Below, piece by piece: positions 1 through 8,494 of a DNA stretch of 36,848 bases. Position 1 is the stretch's first letter. Each line of letters begins with the position of its first letter. A model generated the notes under the pieces. It was not told the DNA's origin. It saw nothing but the letters and a program-made list of their open reading frames with translations, and made no database searches. This DNA comes from an uncultured Campylobacter sp. Its GTDB lineage: Bacteria > Campylobacterota > Campylobacteria > Campylobacterales > Campylobacteraceae. The stretch lies in assembly GCF_938017775.1 (NCBI RefSeq), contig NZ_CALIIU010000071.1, positions 1 to 36,848 on the forward strand, given 5' to 3'. The position numbers and the translations under genes were made by a program.

Positions 1-55
1 CTAAAATTCTAAAATTCTAAAATTCTAAAATTCTAAAATTCTAAAATTCTAAAAT
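1..55. repeat. Octamer tandem repeat (about 7 copies)
   Basis: The unit CTAAAATT is repeated head to tail: six perfect copies and a seventh differing only in its last base. The tract starts at the window edge, so the true copy number may be higher. It overlaps the stop codon of hpf (TAG read on the minus strand at 49-51). On the minus strand the repeat carries stop codons in all three frames, so copy-number change should not extend hpf. It is a simple-sequence repeat that could vary in length. Confidence 0.93.
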
Positions 56-591
56 AAGCCGAATTTACCATCTTTACGCTTGTAAAGCACACGCATTTTA
101 GCGTCCATATCGTTAAAGACCAAGAACTGATCGGTACTTTCTTTAAGCTTATTTAGCGCCTCATCGATCTCTAGCGGCTTATATAGATCCAGCTCGGTAG
201 GGACGATCTCATCAACTTCATCGTTTAAATTTAGCTTATTGGCACCGACCGCATTATCTACGGCGTTTTGTTTCATCTCGTCGCGATTTTTATGAGAATT
301 TACCTTATCGTGGTATCTGCGAAGCACTTTTGAGGCGCGCTCGACGATGAGATCGACGGCGGCATAGAGATCCTTATCTTTTTGGCGCACGACGATAGTG
401 TCTTGATGCGCTAAATTTAATGAAAAATCCACTACAAAACCTTTTTTGCCTTGCTTCTCGTCAGCAGAAATTACACAACGCCCCGAGATGATGTCGAGAT
501 TATATTTTTCTAGCGTCTCAAATGCGTTCTCAACATACTCTTTTATAGCTTCTGTTAGCTCAAACTGCTTACCTACGATATTTAAATTCAT
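49..591 (-). CDS. hpf: Long-form ribosome hibernation promoting factor
   Basis: This 180-residue protein belongs to the HPF/RaiA family (S30AE), which binds the 30S subunit in stationary phase. The N-terminal half (about 1-105) is the S30AE domain, starting MNLNIVGKQFELTEAIKEYV. The C-terminal part (about 125-180, with FLVFNDMDAKMRVLYKRKDG) is the extra domain of long HPF that drives 100S ribosome dimers in other bacteria. The length fits the long form. A strong ribosome site (AAAGGAG) lies just upstream of the ATG. The gene begins 15 bases after the last pseudopilin gene on the same strand, so it is probably cotranscribed with it. The stop codon lies inside the octamer repeat. Confidence 0.93.
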   Translation of the reverse strand: MNLNIVGKQFELTEAIKEYVENAFETLEKYNLDIISGRCVISADEKQGKKGFVVDFSLNLAHQDTIVVRQKDKDLYAAVDLIVERASKVLRRYHDKVNSHKNRDEMKQNAVDNAVGANKLNLNDEVDEIVPTELDLYKPLEIDEALNKLKESTDQFLVFNDMDAKMRVLYKRKDGKFGLF

Positions 592-606
592 CGTCTCTCC
601 TTTACA

Positions 607-1140
607 TTATGGTTTTTGTATAGTGCGCCTGTGATACGTAATCTGCGGTCTGCCCATAACTTCTACGTTAGATCTCACTACTACGTCTACGAGCGCGGCA
701 TGGCTTAAAATTCTACCCACACTACCATTTGCAAGCCTTTCGGACGAGCCTTGCCCAAAATTACTATAAGCTACGGTATGATTACCGGGTGCACCTAGCT
801 GTCTATCAAAATATCCGAATGTTACGGTGATGTCAAACATCTTTTGAGCTGGATCATTTGACGGATACTCAAGAGTAATCGTATTTAACGTAGGAGTGGT
901 CGCAGCCGTAGCGCCTCCTGCCTTAAGCTCGGTAGTTAGATACTGGTGCTTTTGCATAGCAAGGACTGCTAGCTCCGTAGCACTCTGCGCTAGCAGTAGC
1001 GCCTGCTCTCTGCCTTGGATATTATTGACGTCGCGAGCCGTCATAGACGCGATAGATAGCGCCGTAATCGCGGTAGTCGCTACAATGATGATAAAAAATA
1101 TGGCTGCTACTAGAGCAAAGCCTTTTCGCATAGTTTTCAT
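607..1140 (-). CDS. Minor pseudopilin lacking Glu5
   Basis: This 177-residue protein has a class III (prepilin) leader: basic start, Gly7-Phe8 cleavage site, then a long hydrophobic helix (about 8-30). The usual Glu at mature position 5 is Ala, as in GspK-type minor pseudopilins that sit at the fibre tip. The rest is an unidentified periplasmic domain. Its start overlaps the stop of the preceding pseudopilin gene by one base (TAATG), which implies translational coupling. An ATG at codon 4 is an alternative start. With its two neighbours it probably forms part of a type II secretion-like or DNA-uptake pseudopilus; in C. jejuni such proteins (Cts) serve natural transformation. The exact role is not resolved by sequence. 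Confidence 0.72.
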   Translation of the reverse strand: MKTMRKGFALVAAIFFIIIVATTAITALSIASMTARDVNNIQGREQALLLAQSATELAVLAMQKHQYLTTELKAGGATAATTPTLNTITLEYPSNDPAQKMFDITVTFGYFDRQLGAPGNHTVAYSNFGQGSSERLANGSVGRILSHAALVDVVVRSNVEVMGRPQITYHRRTIQKP

Positions 1141-2198
1141 TAGTACACCACCTGTGCTTTACAAACGTTTAGATCCAGCTCCGAAGGATCAAAATTTCTG
1201 CCGTCGTCTCTCATACATAGTTTAAGCGCAACGGCGCCATTATCATCCTTAAACCTAAATAAGCTCACATCTTCCGCCAGTAGTGCACTGCTAGCCTTAT
1301 CATACGAGTTCGCATCTTTTGCGACAGTGCTCCATGGACGATAGTTATATTTCAAGAGCAGATTAAAATTCTTACTCAAATCACCCGCTCGATCTTTCGT
1401 GTATATTTCTACTTGATCCGGGACAATCGCGTAAGCGCTATGAGCTATATAGTATTGCTCAGAAAATTCCTGCGAGTTGGCATTGTTTGGATTGAATGGG
1501 TATTGATTGATAGCGATAGTTTCACCTTCCATACTACCGCTACCGGCATCACTAGGAGTGCCTACGGCGATTAGCACGCGGTTTCTGCCGTCTGCCCAAA
1601 CAGCCCTATCGTAGCCATAGCCTATATCTACACTAGTAGGCGAAGCATCGTTAGTAACAACCCTAAAGATAACAGCAACTTGGGTGTTAGTAGACGATTT
1701 ACCATATTCCGTAGCCCTTAAATTTCCAACTATTTTAGCTACTTGCGGAAAATCACTACCCAAGGATACCATATTAAACGCAGCCCTAGTATCTGCGATA
1801 TATCCGGCATTATTCGCATCGGCCGTCCATGTGCTATCTCGGAGTTGAGACATTGACATAAAGCCGCTCCAACCTGGAGTTCTCTTATTTATATTTCTCG
1901 TCTCTACGCTTTGTCCGATCCACTCTAATATATCAAATCTCGGATTAGTAAGGTCGCTAATCGGCACAAAATCATTTACGGCAAGATCTCTGCCTATGGT
2001 AGAGCTTTTTATTCTATCCTCCAAGCGATTTGTGATTAGCATCATCGCATTTTGCGTTCTGGCTTCCAGCTGATTTACCGCACGTACATGCACGTAAGAT
2101 TTATAGATCTTGGTGTATAGATCAGCGCCAAACATCGAGATGATCCCCAGCACTACGATAACAAACACAAGCTCTATAAGGGTAAAGCCTCTTTTCAT
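1140..2198 (-). CDS. Type II secretion/competence-like pseudopilin
   Basis: This 352-residue protein opens with a textbook prepilin leader, MKRGFTLIELVFVIVVLG. Cleavage is predicted between Gly4 and Phe5, with Glu9 as the conserved mature Glu5. The hydrophobic helix runs to about residue 24. The long C-terminal region is globular and not recognised; its size suits a minor pseudopilin of GspJ type, but I cannot assign it. The ribosome site AGGAG lies upstream of the ATG. The gene starts 12 bases after the preceding pseudopilin stop and overlaps the next one by a base. It is inner-membrane anchored before processing by a prepilin peptidase, which is not encoded here. Confidence 0.82.
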   Translation of the reverse strand: MKRGFTLIELVFVIVVLGIISMFGADLYTKIYKSYVHVRAVNQLEARTQNAMMLITNRLEDRIKSSTIGRDLAVNDFVPISDLTNPRFDILEWIGQSVETRNINKRTPGWSGFMSMSQLRDSTWTADANNAGYIADTRAAFNMVSLGSDFPQVAKIVGNLRATEYGKSSTNTQVAVIFRVVTNDASPTSVDIGYGYDRAVWADGRNRVLIAVGTPSDAGSGSMEGETIAINQYPFNPNNANSQEFSEQYYIAHSAYAIVPDQVEIYTKDRAGDLSKNFNLLLKYNYRPWSTVAKDANSYDKASSALLAEDVSLFRFKDDNGAVALKLCMRDDGRNFDPSELDLNVCKAQVVY

Positions 2199-2210
2199 CT
2201 CGCGCTCCTA

Positions 2211-2957
2211 TTAGTTATATAGTCTAGTGACGGTTGTCTGAACGCCGACGCCGATATTAGATAAAAATGCCTTTAAAACAACTGATTTAGCAGCACCGTC
2301 TCTCGCTACGGCGTCGTTTAGATCCGTAGCGGCAACCCTAACCATCTTGATATTGGTAACGGCGTCATTGGATGGCCGATCGCTAAGAACACCACTTATA
2401 TCGGTACCGGAAGCATATTCCGCCGCGCTAAAAGGCTCTGCTACATAATCTACATCGACATTAATCCTAGTATTGAGGATAAAATCACCTCTACTGCTAG
2501 AGCCCACTAAATTACCGACTGTTATATCCGTCGTGAACCGGTCGAAATCGTCAATATCGTTATAACGACCGCCACCAAAAGAAATTCCATTTCTACCGAA
2601 TTGCTTTTTCGTAGCTGGAGCTTGGGAGCTGATTCCACGCCGACTAGCTTCCGGCAAAATCCCCGGTCTAACTTCCTTGGTACTATTGCCCGAATCATCT
2701 ACGCCTGGAGTTACGGTCAAAATTCTATCCATGCAGCTCGCATCGCCTCCGCAGCTAGCATCTGCTGCGTATGCGCTATCCCACTGAGCTTTAGATATAC
2801 GAGACATAAAAGCTTTAGCGTTATATACGAGCTCCTCTTTGATCGCAAGGGCATTCAGCTCGGTCGTCTGCGCGACGATACGAGGGATCGCCATCGTCGT
2901 AATCGCTAAAATCACGATGGTAAAGATCAGCTCAATTAGAGTAAAACCTTTTTTCAT
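2211..2957 (-). CDS. Type II secretion/competence-like pseudopilin
   Basis: This is the first gene of the pseudopilin operon, 248 residues from the ATG at 2957. The reading frame is open upstream to 2999, but the start at 2957 puts MKKGFTLIELIFTIVIL at the N-terminus with an AAAGGA ribosome site seven bases away. Starting further upstream would add 14 residues before the leader. Gly4-Phe5 is the prepilin cleavage site and Glu9 the conserved Glu5. The body contains a Cys pair in a short loop (DASCGGDASCMD) that could form a periplasmic disulfide. Function beyond pseudopilus assembly is not clear. Confidence 0.82.
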   Translation of the reverse strand: MKKGFTLIELIFTIVILAITTMAIPRIVAQTTELNALAIKEELVYNAKAFMSRISKAQWDSAYAADASCGGDASCMDRILTVTPGVDDSGNSTKEVRPGILPEASRRGISSQAPATKKQFGRNGISFGGGRYNDIDDFDRFTTDITVGNLVGSSSRGDFILNTRINVDVDYVAEPFSAAEYASGTDISGVLSDRPSNDAVTNIKMVRVAATDLNDAVARDGAAKSVVLKAFLSNIGVGVQTTVTRLYN

Positions 2958-3023
2958 CTTACATCCTTTCTTTAAAATTCTGAAATTACGGAAACGCAAA
3001 CTTACTCTGCGTTATCGGCGCTA

Positions 3024-3029
3024 ATTATA
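3024..3029 (-). promoter_or_regulatory. -10 element of the pseudopilin-hpf operon
   Basis: A perfect TATAAT is read on the minus strand in the 252-base divergent region, about 67 bases before the first pseudopilin ATG. No clear -35 is visible, which is usual for sigma70 promoters in Campylobacter. Confidence 0.6.
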
Positions 3030-3171
3030 CTATTGTTAAACTTAAATTTAGAATTTATCGCGTAAATTTTTTTGGTTTACAAAGATTTTTAAGCCCGAAC
3101 GCACAAAAATTTTAAAGAAATTCCATTTTTAAATTTGAACGCGGAATTTAAGCTTGCATTTACTCAAAGAC

Positions 3172-3179
3172 TATAAAAT
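3172..3179 (+). promoter_or_regulatory. -10 element for bamD-lon
   Basis: TATAAAAT lies 31 bases before the bamD start and is preceded by A/T-rich runs. The ribosome site AAGGA is at 3199-3203. Placement fits a short leader. Confidence 0.5.
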
Positions 3180-3209
3180 TACGAGCTAAATAAATTCCAA
3201 GGATTTTTT

Positions 3210-3857
3210 ATGACAAATCTAAGTAAAATTCTATCCGCTCTCCTATTTATCGCGTTTATCGGCGGCTGCAGCGGTAAGGGCGACGGCGAGCTTTTTAATC
3301 TAAGCCCCGAGGCATGGTATTCTAAAATTTTAGAAGATATAAACAACGCCAGCATGGAGGATGCCGAGAAGCACTACACTAGCTTTTCTAGCGAACACAT
3401 CGCCTCTCCGCTGCTTGAGGAGATGACACTCATTATGGCGTGGGCTTTTGTGGAGGATGAAAACTACGAGAAAGCAAACAAATACCTAGACGAATATATC
3501 CGTCTCTACGGCACGACGCAAAAGATCGAATACGCAAGATTTCTAAAAATTAGAGCAAATTTCGATTCCTTTAGCCGCCCAAATCGCAACCAAAAGCTAA
3601 TGCTAAACAGCATCGACGAAATTCGAAAATTTATAGCTGAATATCCGCAGAGCGAGTATCGTCCGCTACTTGAGACGATGCTAACGAAGCTTAGGCTTGC
3701 CGAGCATCAGCTAAATATCGACATCAAAGACCTTTACCAACGCACCGATCGCGAAAGTTCTGCCAAAATTTACGAGCAGCGCATCGAAGAGTCCCCGCTA
3801 AACGGCACCGACGTAATCAAACCGCGCTCGCCTTGGTATCGCGCGATTTTTGAGTAG
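3210..3857 (+). CDS. bamD: Outer membrane assembly lipoprotein, BamD-like
   Basis: This 215-residue protein has a lipoprotein signal with lipobox IGGC (Cys20), so it should be lipid-anchored. The body is helical with TPR-like features: paired helices around residues 45-65, 70-95 and 105-150, and the typical pattern of alternating Ala/Tyr/Leu. It matches the BamD/YfiO family, a partner of BamA in folding outer membrane proteins. Usual BamD is about 210-250 residues, so the length fits. The ribosome site AAGGA lies six bases before the ATG. It ends eight bases before lon, and the same pair is adjacent in C. jejuni as I recall. In that species fliW is on the other side; here a pseudopilin gene is. 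Confidence 0.82.
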   Translation: MTNLSKILSALLFIAFIGGCSGKGDGELFNLSPEAWYSKILEDINNASMEDAEKHYTSFSSEHIASPLLEEMTLIMAWAFVEDENYEKANKYLDEYIRLYGTTQKIEYARFLKIRANFDSFSRPNRNQKLMLNSIDEIRKFIAEYPQSEYRPLLETMLTKLRLAEHQLNIDIKDLYQRTDRESSAKIYEQRIEESPLNGTDVIKPRSPWYRAIFE

Positions 3858-3865
3858 GAGGAGCG

Positions 3866-6379
3866 ATGCAACTGATGCAAAATACAACCTTCCCTAGCGA
3901 TCTACCCATCATCGTCGAGGACGAGCTATTTTTATATCCGTTTATGATAGCGCCCCTTTTCATCGGCGACGAACATAACAAAAAAGCCCTCGATCTAGCC
4001 GCCAAAAACGAATCTATGATAATGGTCGTAAGCTCAAAGTCGGAATTTAGCGGCGATAGGAGCTTCGGCGGCATCTATAATGGAGGCGTCGTGGGCTCCG
4101 TTATGAGAACCGTACCGCTTCCCGACGGTCGGGTTAAAATTTTATTCCAAGGCGCGCTAAAAGGCAAAATCGTAAAAGAAATTTCGCAAGATCCGCTGGT
4201 CGCTACCGTCGATATCATCCACGACGAGCGCGGCAACGATCAAAAATTAGACGCGCTGGTAAGCGTGCTAAAGGAAAAAACCAAGACGCTTAGCACTCTT
4301 ACGCATTTTTTCCCGAACGATCTGTTAAAGACCATCGACGACGGCACCGACGCCGCGCGCGTTTGCGACCTAATTTTAAGCGCACTGCGTCTAAAAAAGC
4401 AGGTAGCCTACTCGTTTTTTACCGAGAGCAACTTACAAAAGCGCCTTTTCAACCTCATCAACTACATCTCCGACGAGATCGAAGCGCAGAGGCTCGAAAA
4501 GGAGATCAAAAGCAAGGTTCATTCCAAGATCGACAAGACGAACAAGGAGTATTTTTTAAAAGAGCAGCTCAAACAGATCCAAAAGGAGCTCGGCGGCGAC
4601 GCCGATCGCGACGTCGAGATCGAGGAATACTGCAAAAAGCTGGAAGCCAAAAAGCCCTATTTGGGCGAGGATGCCTACAAAGAGATCAAAAAGCAGATCG
4701 ATAAATTTGCCCGCCTCCATCCGGACAGCGCCGATGCGGGGCTTGTACAGAGCTATCTGGACTGGGTGATTGAAGTGCCGTTCGAAAAAGCGGCAAAGCA
4801 CAAGATGTCCATCGAGGGCGTCACCGCGCAGCTAAACAAAGACCACCACTCTCTGCAAAAGCCCAAGGCGCGCATCGAGGAGTATTTCGCGCTGAAACAG
4901 CTTTTAGAGCTTCGCGGCATAAACGGCAAGCAGAGTAAGGGGAACGGCAAGGGGGACGGCGCGATCTTGTGCTTCTACGGCCCTCCCGGCGTAGGCAAGA
5001 CGAGTCTTGCAAACTCCATCGCGACCGCGCTTAAGCGCAAACTCATCCGCATCGCTTTGGGCGGGCTTGAGGACGTAAACGAGCTACGCGGACACCGCCG
5101 CACCTACATTGGCGCGATGCCTGGCCGCATCGTGCAAGGCCTCATCGAGGCAAATCAGATGAACCCCGTCATCGTGCTTGATGAGATCGATAAAATTTCA
5201 AGCTCATACAAGGGCGATCCGACGGCGGTTCTGCTTGAAATTTTAGACCCGGAGCAAAACTCGAGCTTTAGGGATTATTATCTAAATTTCAACATCGATC
5301 TTAGCAAGATTATCTTTATCGCCACGGCAAACGACGTATCTCTCATACCCGCGCCGCTGCGCGATAGGATGGAGTTTATCGAGCTTAGCTCTTACACGCC
5401 GCAGGAGAAGTTTCAGATCGCCAAGGACTATCTGATCCCTCAGGAGCTGCAACGCCACGGGCTCAAAGCCGCCGACGTAGCGATCAACCCCGCCGCCCTT
5501 GCCGAGATCATCGAAGAATACACGCGCGAAAGCGGCGTGCGAAACCTGCGCCGCCAAATCGCTGCGATCTTCCGCAAGGTCGCGGTTAAAATTTTAAAAG
5601 ACAAAGAGTTTAAAAAAATCGTCGTTACGACGAAAAATTTAAGCGAATTTCTAAATAAAAAGGTTTTCGAGATAGACGAGGTTGAAAAGCGCGATCAAAT
5701 CGGTATCGTAAACGGGCTTGCGTGGACTGCGGTAGGCGGCGACGTGCTCAAGATCGAGGCGGTAAAGATCAAAGGCAAGGGCGCGATGACGATCACGGGC
5801 CAGCTCGGCGACGTGATGAAAGAATCCGCGCAGATAGCCTTTAGCATCGTAAAGGTGCTAATCGACGAGAGTAAGCTCAAAGCGGCTCAAGACGCGAAGG
5901 CGGGCGCGACAAAAGCCTCGCGCGGCGGCAAAAACTCCGCATTGCGCGCAAATGGCGGCGCGGTGTCTAAAAGCCCTGCGGCGGCGCGAAATTTAGACGA
6001 GGAGGAGAATTCCGAAAGCTCGGAGCAGATTTATAATAAATTCGACCTTCACATCCACGTGCCCGAGGGCGCGACGCCTAAGGACGGACCGAGCGCGGGC
6101 ATCACGATGAGCACGGCGATCGCGTCGATTTTAAGCGAGCGCGAGGTGCGCGCCGATCTGGCGATGACGGGCGAGATCACGCTAAGCGGCAAAGTGCTGC
6201 CGATCGGCGGGCTTAAAGAGAAGCTCATCGCCGCGCACAAAGCCAAAATCGCCGAGGTTTTGATCCCGCGCAAAAACTACGAGCGCGACCTGGCGGAGAT
6301 CCCCGACGAGGTCAAAAACGATCTGAAAATAACGCCGGTAGATCGGATCGAAGAGGTGCTGAAGCTGGCGCTGGTCTAA
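3866..6379 (+). CDS. lon: ATP-dependent protease Lon
   Basis: This 837-residue protein is Lon (endopeptidase La), a cytoplasmic AAA+ protease for misfolded and regulatory proteins. The N-terminal substrate domain covers about 1-210 and a coiled-coil segment follows. The Walker A motif GPPGVGKT is at 372-379 and Walker B VIVLDEIDK at about 436-443. The protease domain holds the catalytic dyad Ser743 (in PKDGPSAG) and Lys786, spaced 43 residues as in E. coli Lon. The protein is about 50 residues longer than E. coli Lon because of an Ala/Lys/Ser-rich insertion at about 672-722 in the early protease domain. A strong GGAGGAG ribosome site precedes the ATG. It is probably cotranscribed with bamD. 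No heat-shock operator was recognised. Confidence 0.97.
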   Translation: MQLMQNTTFPSDLPIIVEDELFLYPFMIAPLFIGDEHNKKALDLAAKNESMIMVVSSKSEFSGDRSFGGIYNGGVVGSVMRTVPLPDGRVKILFQGALKGKIVKEISQDPLVATVDIIHDERGNDQKLDALVSVLKEKTKTLSTLTHFFPNDLLKTIDDGTDAARVCDLILSALRLKKQVAYSFFTESNLQKRLFNLINYISDEIEAQRLEKEIKSKVHSKIDKTNKEYFLKEQLKQIQKELGGDADRDVEIEEYCKKLEAKKPYLGEDAYKEIKKQIDKFARLHPDSADAGLVQSYLDWVIEVPFEKAAKHKMSIEGVTAQLNKDHHSLQKPKARIEEYFALKQLLELRGINGKQSKGNGKGDGAILCFYGPPGVGKTSLANSIATALKRKLIRIALGGLEDVNELRGHRRTYIGAMPGRIVQGLIEANQMNPVIVLDEIDKISSSYKGDPTAVLLEILDPEQNSSFRDYYLNFNIDLSKIIFIATANDVSLIPAPLRDRMEFIELSSYTPQEKFQIAKDYLIPQELQRHGLKAADVAINPAALAEIIEEYTRESGVRNLRRQIAAIFRKVAVKILKDKEFKKIVVTTKNLSEFLNKKVFEIDEVEKRDQIGIVNGLAWTAVGGDVLKIEAVKIKGKGAMTITGQLGDVMKESAQIAFSIVKVLIDESKLKAAQDAKAGATKASRGGKNSALRANGGAVSKSPAAARNLDEEENSESSEQIYNKFDLHIHVPEGATPKDGPSAGITMSTAIASILSEREVRADLAMTGEITLSGKVLPIGGLKEKLIAAHKAKIAEVLIPRKNYERDLAEIPDEVKNDLKITPVDRIEEVLKLALV

Positions 6380-6734
6380 ATTTAAAGCGCCGCTTTAGCC
6401 GCACGCTTCGGCGGAATTTTAAAATATTTGTAACGGCGTGAAATTTCGCCCGTGTGAAATTTTGCCTGCATAAAATCTATCTGCATGTATTAAAATTTTT
6501 CAAATACTTGCAGTAAATTTCATATCCTGTTTGAGGGTGGCGTGAAATTTTATTGCGCAACTGGATATTGACGCGCTTGCAGCAAAATTTCTTATAACGA
6601 TGCGGCGAACGTAAAATTTTGTAAAATTTTGCATACGCGCGATCGCGTAATGCTGTAAAATTTTACGACCATTTAAAATTTAGCTCCGCTTCTAGCGCAA
6701 AATTTTATGAAATTTACCTCGCGAAAGGAATAAA
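6380..6734. other. Gene-free spacer after lon
   Basis: No credible ORF was found in 355 bases. A weak terminator-like hairpin (GCCG, loop of 7, CGGC, then GGAATTTT) sits at 6398-6420, just after lon. The rest alternates AAATTTTA-type words with GC-rich bits. The last bases carry the ribosome site AAAGG for the GyrI-like remnant. Confidence 0.6.
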
Positions 6735-7267
6735 ATGTTTGATTTTAAAAAAGAGTTTAGACAGCTTTGCGCGCCAAAGCAGGTGCTGCAAATTTTAACT
6801 ATCCCGCCTGCAAATTTCGTCTGCATCCGCGGCGAAGGCGATCCAAATGAGCCGGACGGCGCGTATCAGCGTGCGATAGAGGTGCTTTACGCCGTGAGTT
6901 ACGCGCTAAAAATGAGCTACAAAACCGATTATAAGATCGATGGCTTTTTTGAATACGTCGTGCCGCCGCTAGAGGGATTTTGGCGGTAAAGCGGCTAGGC
7001 TTGCAGCGCTGCAGACTACGCTAGAAAGAGCGATTTCAGCTGGATTAGCGCGATTAGACTGCCTGATTTTATCACGCGAGAAAATTTCGACTGGGCAGTG
7101 CAGCAGGCTGCTTGGAAAAAAAGCTAGACTGGGGCGCAGCGGAGTTTTTGAGGATAGATGAGGGGCTTTGCGCGCAAATTTTACATGTGGGCGGCTTTGA
7201 TGATGAGCCCAGAAGCGTTGCCAAAATAGACGAGTTTATCGCCGCAAAAATGCAAAACGATAATTAG
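6735..7267 (+). pseudogene. Decayed GyrI-like small-molecule-binding domain gene
   Basis: The intact part encodes 84 residues (6735-6989) resembling the start of GyrI-like proteins of about 200 residues: MFDFKKEFRQLCAPKQ, RGEGDPNEPDGAYQRAIEVL and FEYVVPPLEGFW. Reading on in the same frame past a TAA (6987-6989) and a TAG (6996-6998), family-like sequence resumes with DYARKSDFSWISAIRLPDFI. A frameshift at a run of seven A (7116-7122) then leads to a third frame with LDWGAAEFLRIDEGLCAQIL and HVGGFDDEPRSVAKIDEF, ending at a TAG at 7265. The C-terminal segment of about 40-60 residues expected for the family is missing. At least two nonsense changes, one frameshift and a truncation mark it as a dead gene. 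Its former role as a sensor or detoxification domain is not known. Confidence 0.82.
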
Positions 7268-7581
7268 ACTGCCGATTAGAAAAATTTAGCCGCCTTTGAG
7301 CCAAATTCAACTTTTCTAAAAGTAATACACTATGAAGCTTTGGCGCATCGCAAATGTCAAAATTTATTCCATAAATTACAAACGTTAAGCTAAAGTTAGA
7401 ATTTTACTTCATTCTTACATAGCCTCATAAATTTTTATCATCTCTTTATTTGTTTCAAATTTTAAAATTTACAAAATTTTACTAGTTGCAAGTATAGTCC
7501 GATATACTACGCCGAAGCCCCAAATTTAACCCCAGCTTAAGCATAAGCTTGTATACTTTGGCTTTAAATTTAAGGCGGCAA
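7268..7581. other. Spacer with likely eamA promoter
   Basis: There is no gene in 314 bases. The region is A/T-rich with several AAATTT words and shows no trace of the missing GyrI-like C-terminus that I can recognise. A TATACT box is at 7552-7557. Confidence 0.55.
7552..7557 (+). promoter_or_regulatory. Possible -10 element for eamA-like gene
   Basis: TATACT, preceded by TTG, lies 25 bases before the preferred ATG at 7582. No clear -35 is seen. Confidence 0.4.
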
Positions 7582-8481
7582 ATGAGATCACAGAGCGAAT
7601 TTTTCGGCGTTTTCATCACGCTTCTTGGCGGCGTATTATGGGGCTTTAGCAGCGTTTGCGGGCAGTATCTGTTCACGCAAAAAGGCGTCAGCGCCGACTG
7701 GCTCGTGCCCTACCGCCTGAGCATTGCCGGGCTTGCGATGGTGGCGTACTATTTAGCGCGTTCGCCGCGCGCAGCTCTCGCGCCGCTAAAAGATCGCGCG
7801 CTATTGCCGCAGCTGCTCATCTACGCGTTTTTTGGGCTTATGATGACGCAGTATTCGTACTTTTGCGGTGTCGAGCTCTCAAACGCCGCCGTCGCGACCG
7901 TGATCCAGTACTCCGCGCCCGCGCTCATCCTTGCCGTCGTTTGCTTTTCACAGCGGCGCGCGCCTAAAAAGGTCGAGCTCATCGCGCTCATTTTCGCGGT
8001 GCTGGGCGTCGTGCTGCTCGCCACCCACGGCGATCTTGGCTCGCTGGTTATCAGCGCGGGGGCGCTGGTTTGGTGCCTCATTAGCGCGCTTGGCGTCGTG
8101 ATATACAGCCTCATTCCCACGAAGCTAAATCAAAAATACCCCGTCGCGTTAAATTTAGGCTGGGGGATGGTCATCGGCGGCGGCGCGCTCGCGCTTTACA
8201 CGCGGGTTTGGCAGCTAGGCGGCGTGAGCGACGCGCAGGGCTTTGCTGCGCTTGCCGCGGTCGTGATCCTGGGCACGATATGCGCGTTTAGCTTTTACAT
8301 GACGGGGCTAAAGATAATAGGCGCGAGCAGGGCGAGCATGATCGCGTGCATCGAGCCGGTGAGCGCGGCGGCGTTTGCCTATTTTTGGCTGGGGACGGAG
8401 TTTGTGTTTCTTGATTTTGCGGGCTTTACGCTCATTATCTCGTGCATATTTTTGCTGGCTAAAGATAGGAAAAAGGCGTAA
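7582..8481 (+). CDS. EamA/DMT-family transporter
   Basis: This 299-residue membrane protein has about ten hydrophobic segments in two homologous halves, the hallmark of EamA (DUF6) drug/metabolite transporters. The first half starts FFGVFITLLGGVLWGFSSV. The second starts near LGVVIYSLIPTKLN and ends with the conserved pattern GASRASMIACIEPVSAAAFAYFWLGT. I chose the ATG at 7582 with AAGG a few bases upstream. A TTG start at 7549 would add 11 residues ahead of the first helix and has no good ribosome site. The substrate cannot be predicted; amino acids or related metabolites are usual for the family. It is followed after 13 bases by the Sua5/YrdC gene, likely as one operon. Confidence 0.9.
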   Translation: MRSQSEFFGVFITLLGGVLWGFSSVCGQYLFTQKGVSADWLVPYRLSIAGLAMVAYYLARSPRAALAPLKDRALLPQLLIYAFFGLMMTQYSYFCGVELSNAAVATVIQYSAPALILAVVCFSQRRAPKKVELIALIFAVLGVVLLATHGDLGSLVISAGALVWCLISALGVVIYSLIPTKLNQKYPVALNLGWGMVIGGGALALYTRVWQLGGVSDAQGFAALAAVVILGTICAFSFYMTGLKIIGASRASMIACIEPVSAAAFAYFWLGTEFVFLDFAGFTLIISCIFLLAKDRKKA

Positions 8482-8494
8482 ATTTGGAGGAGAG

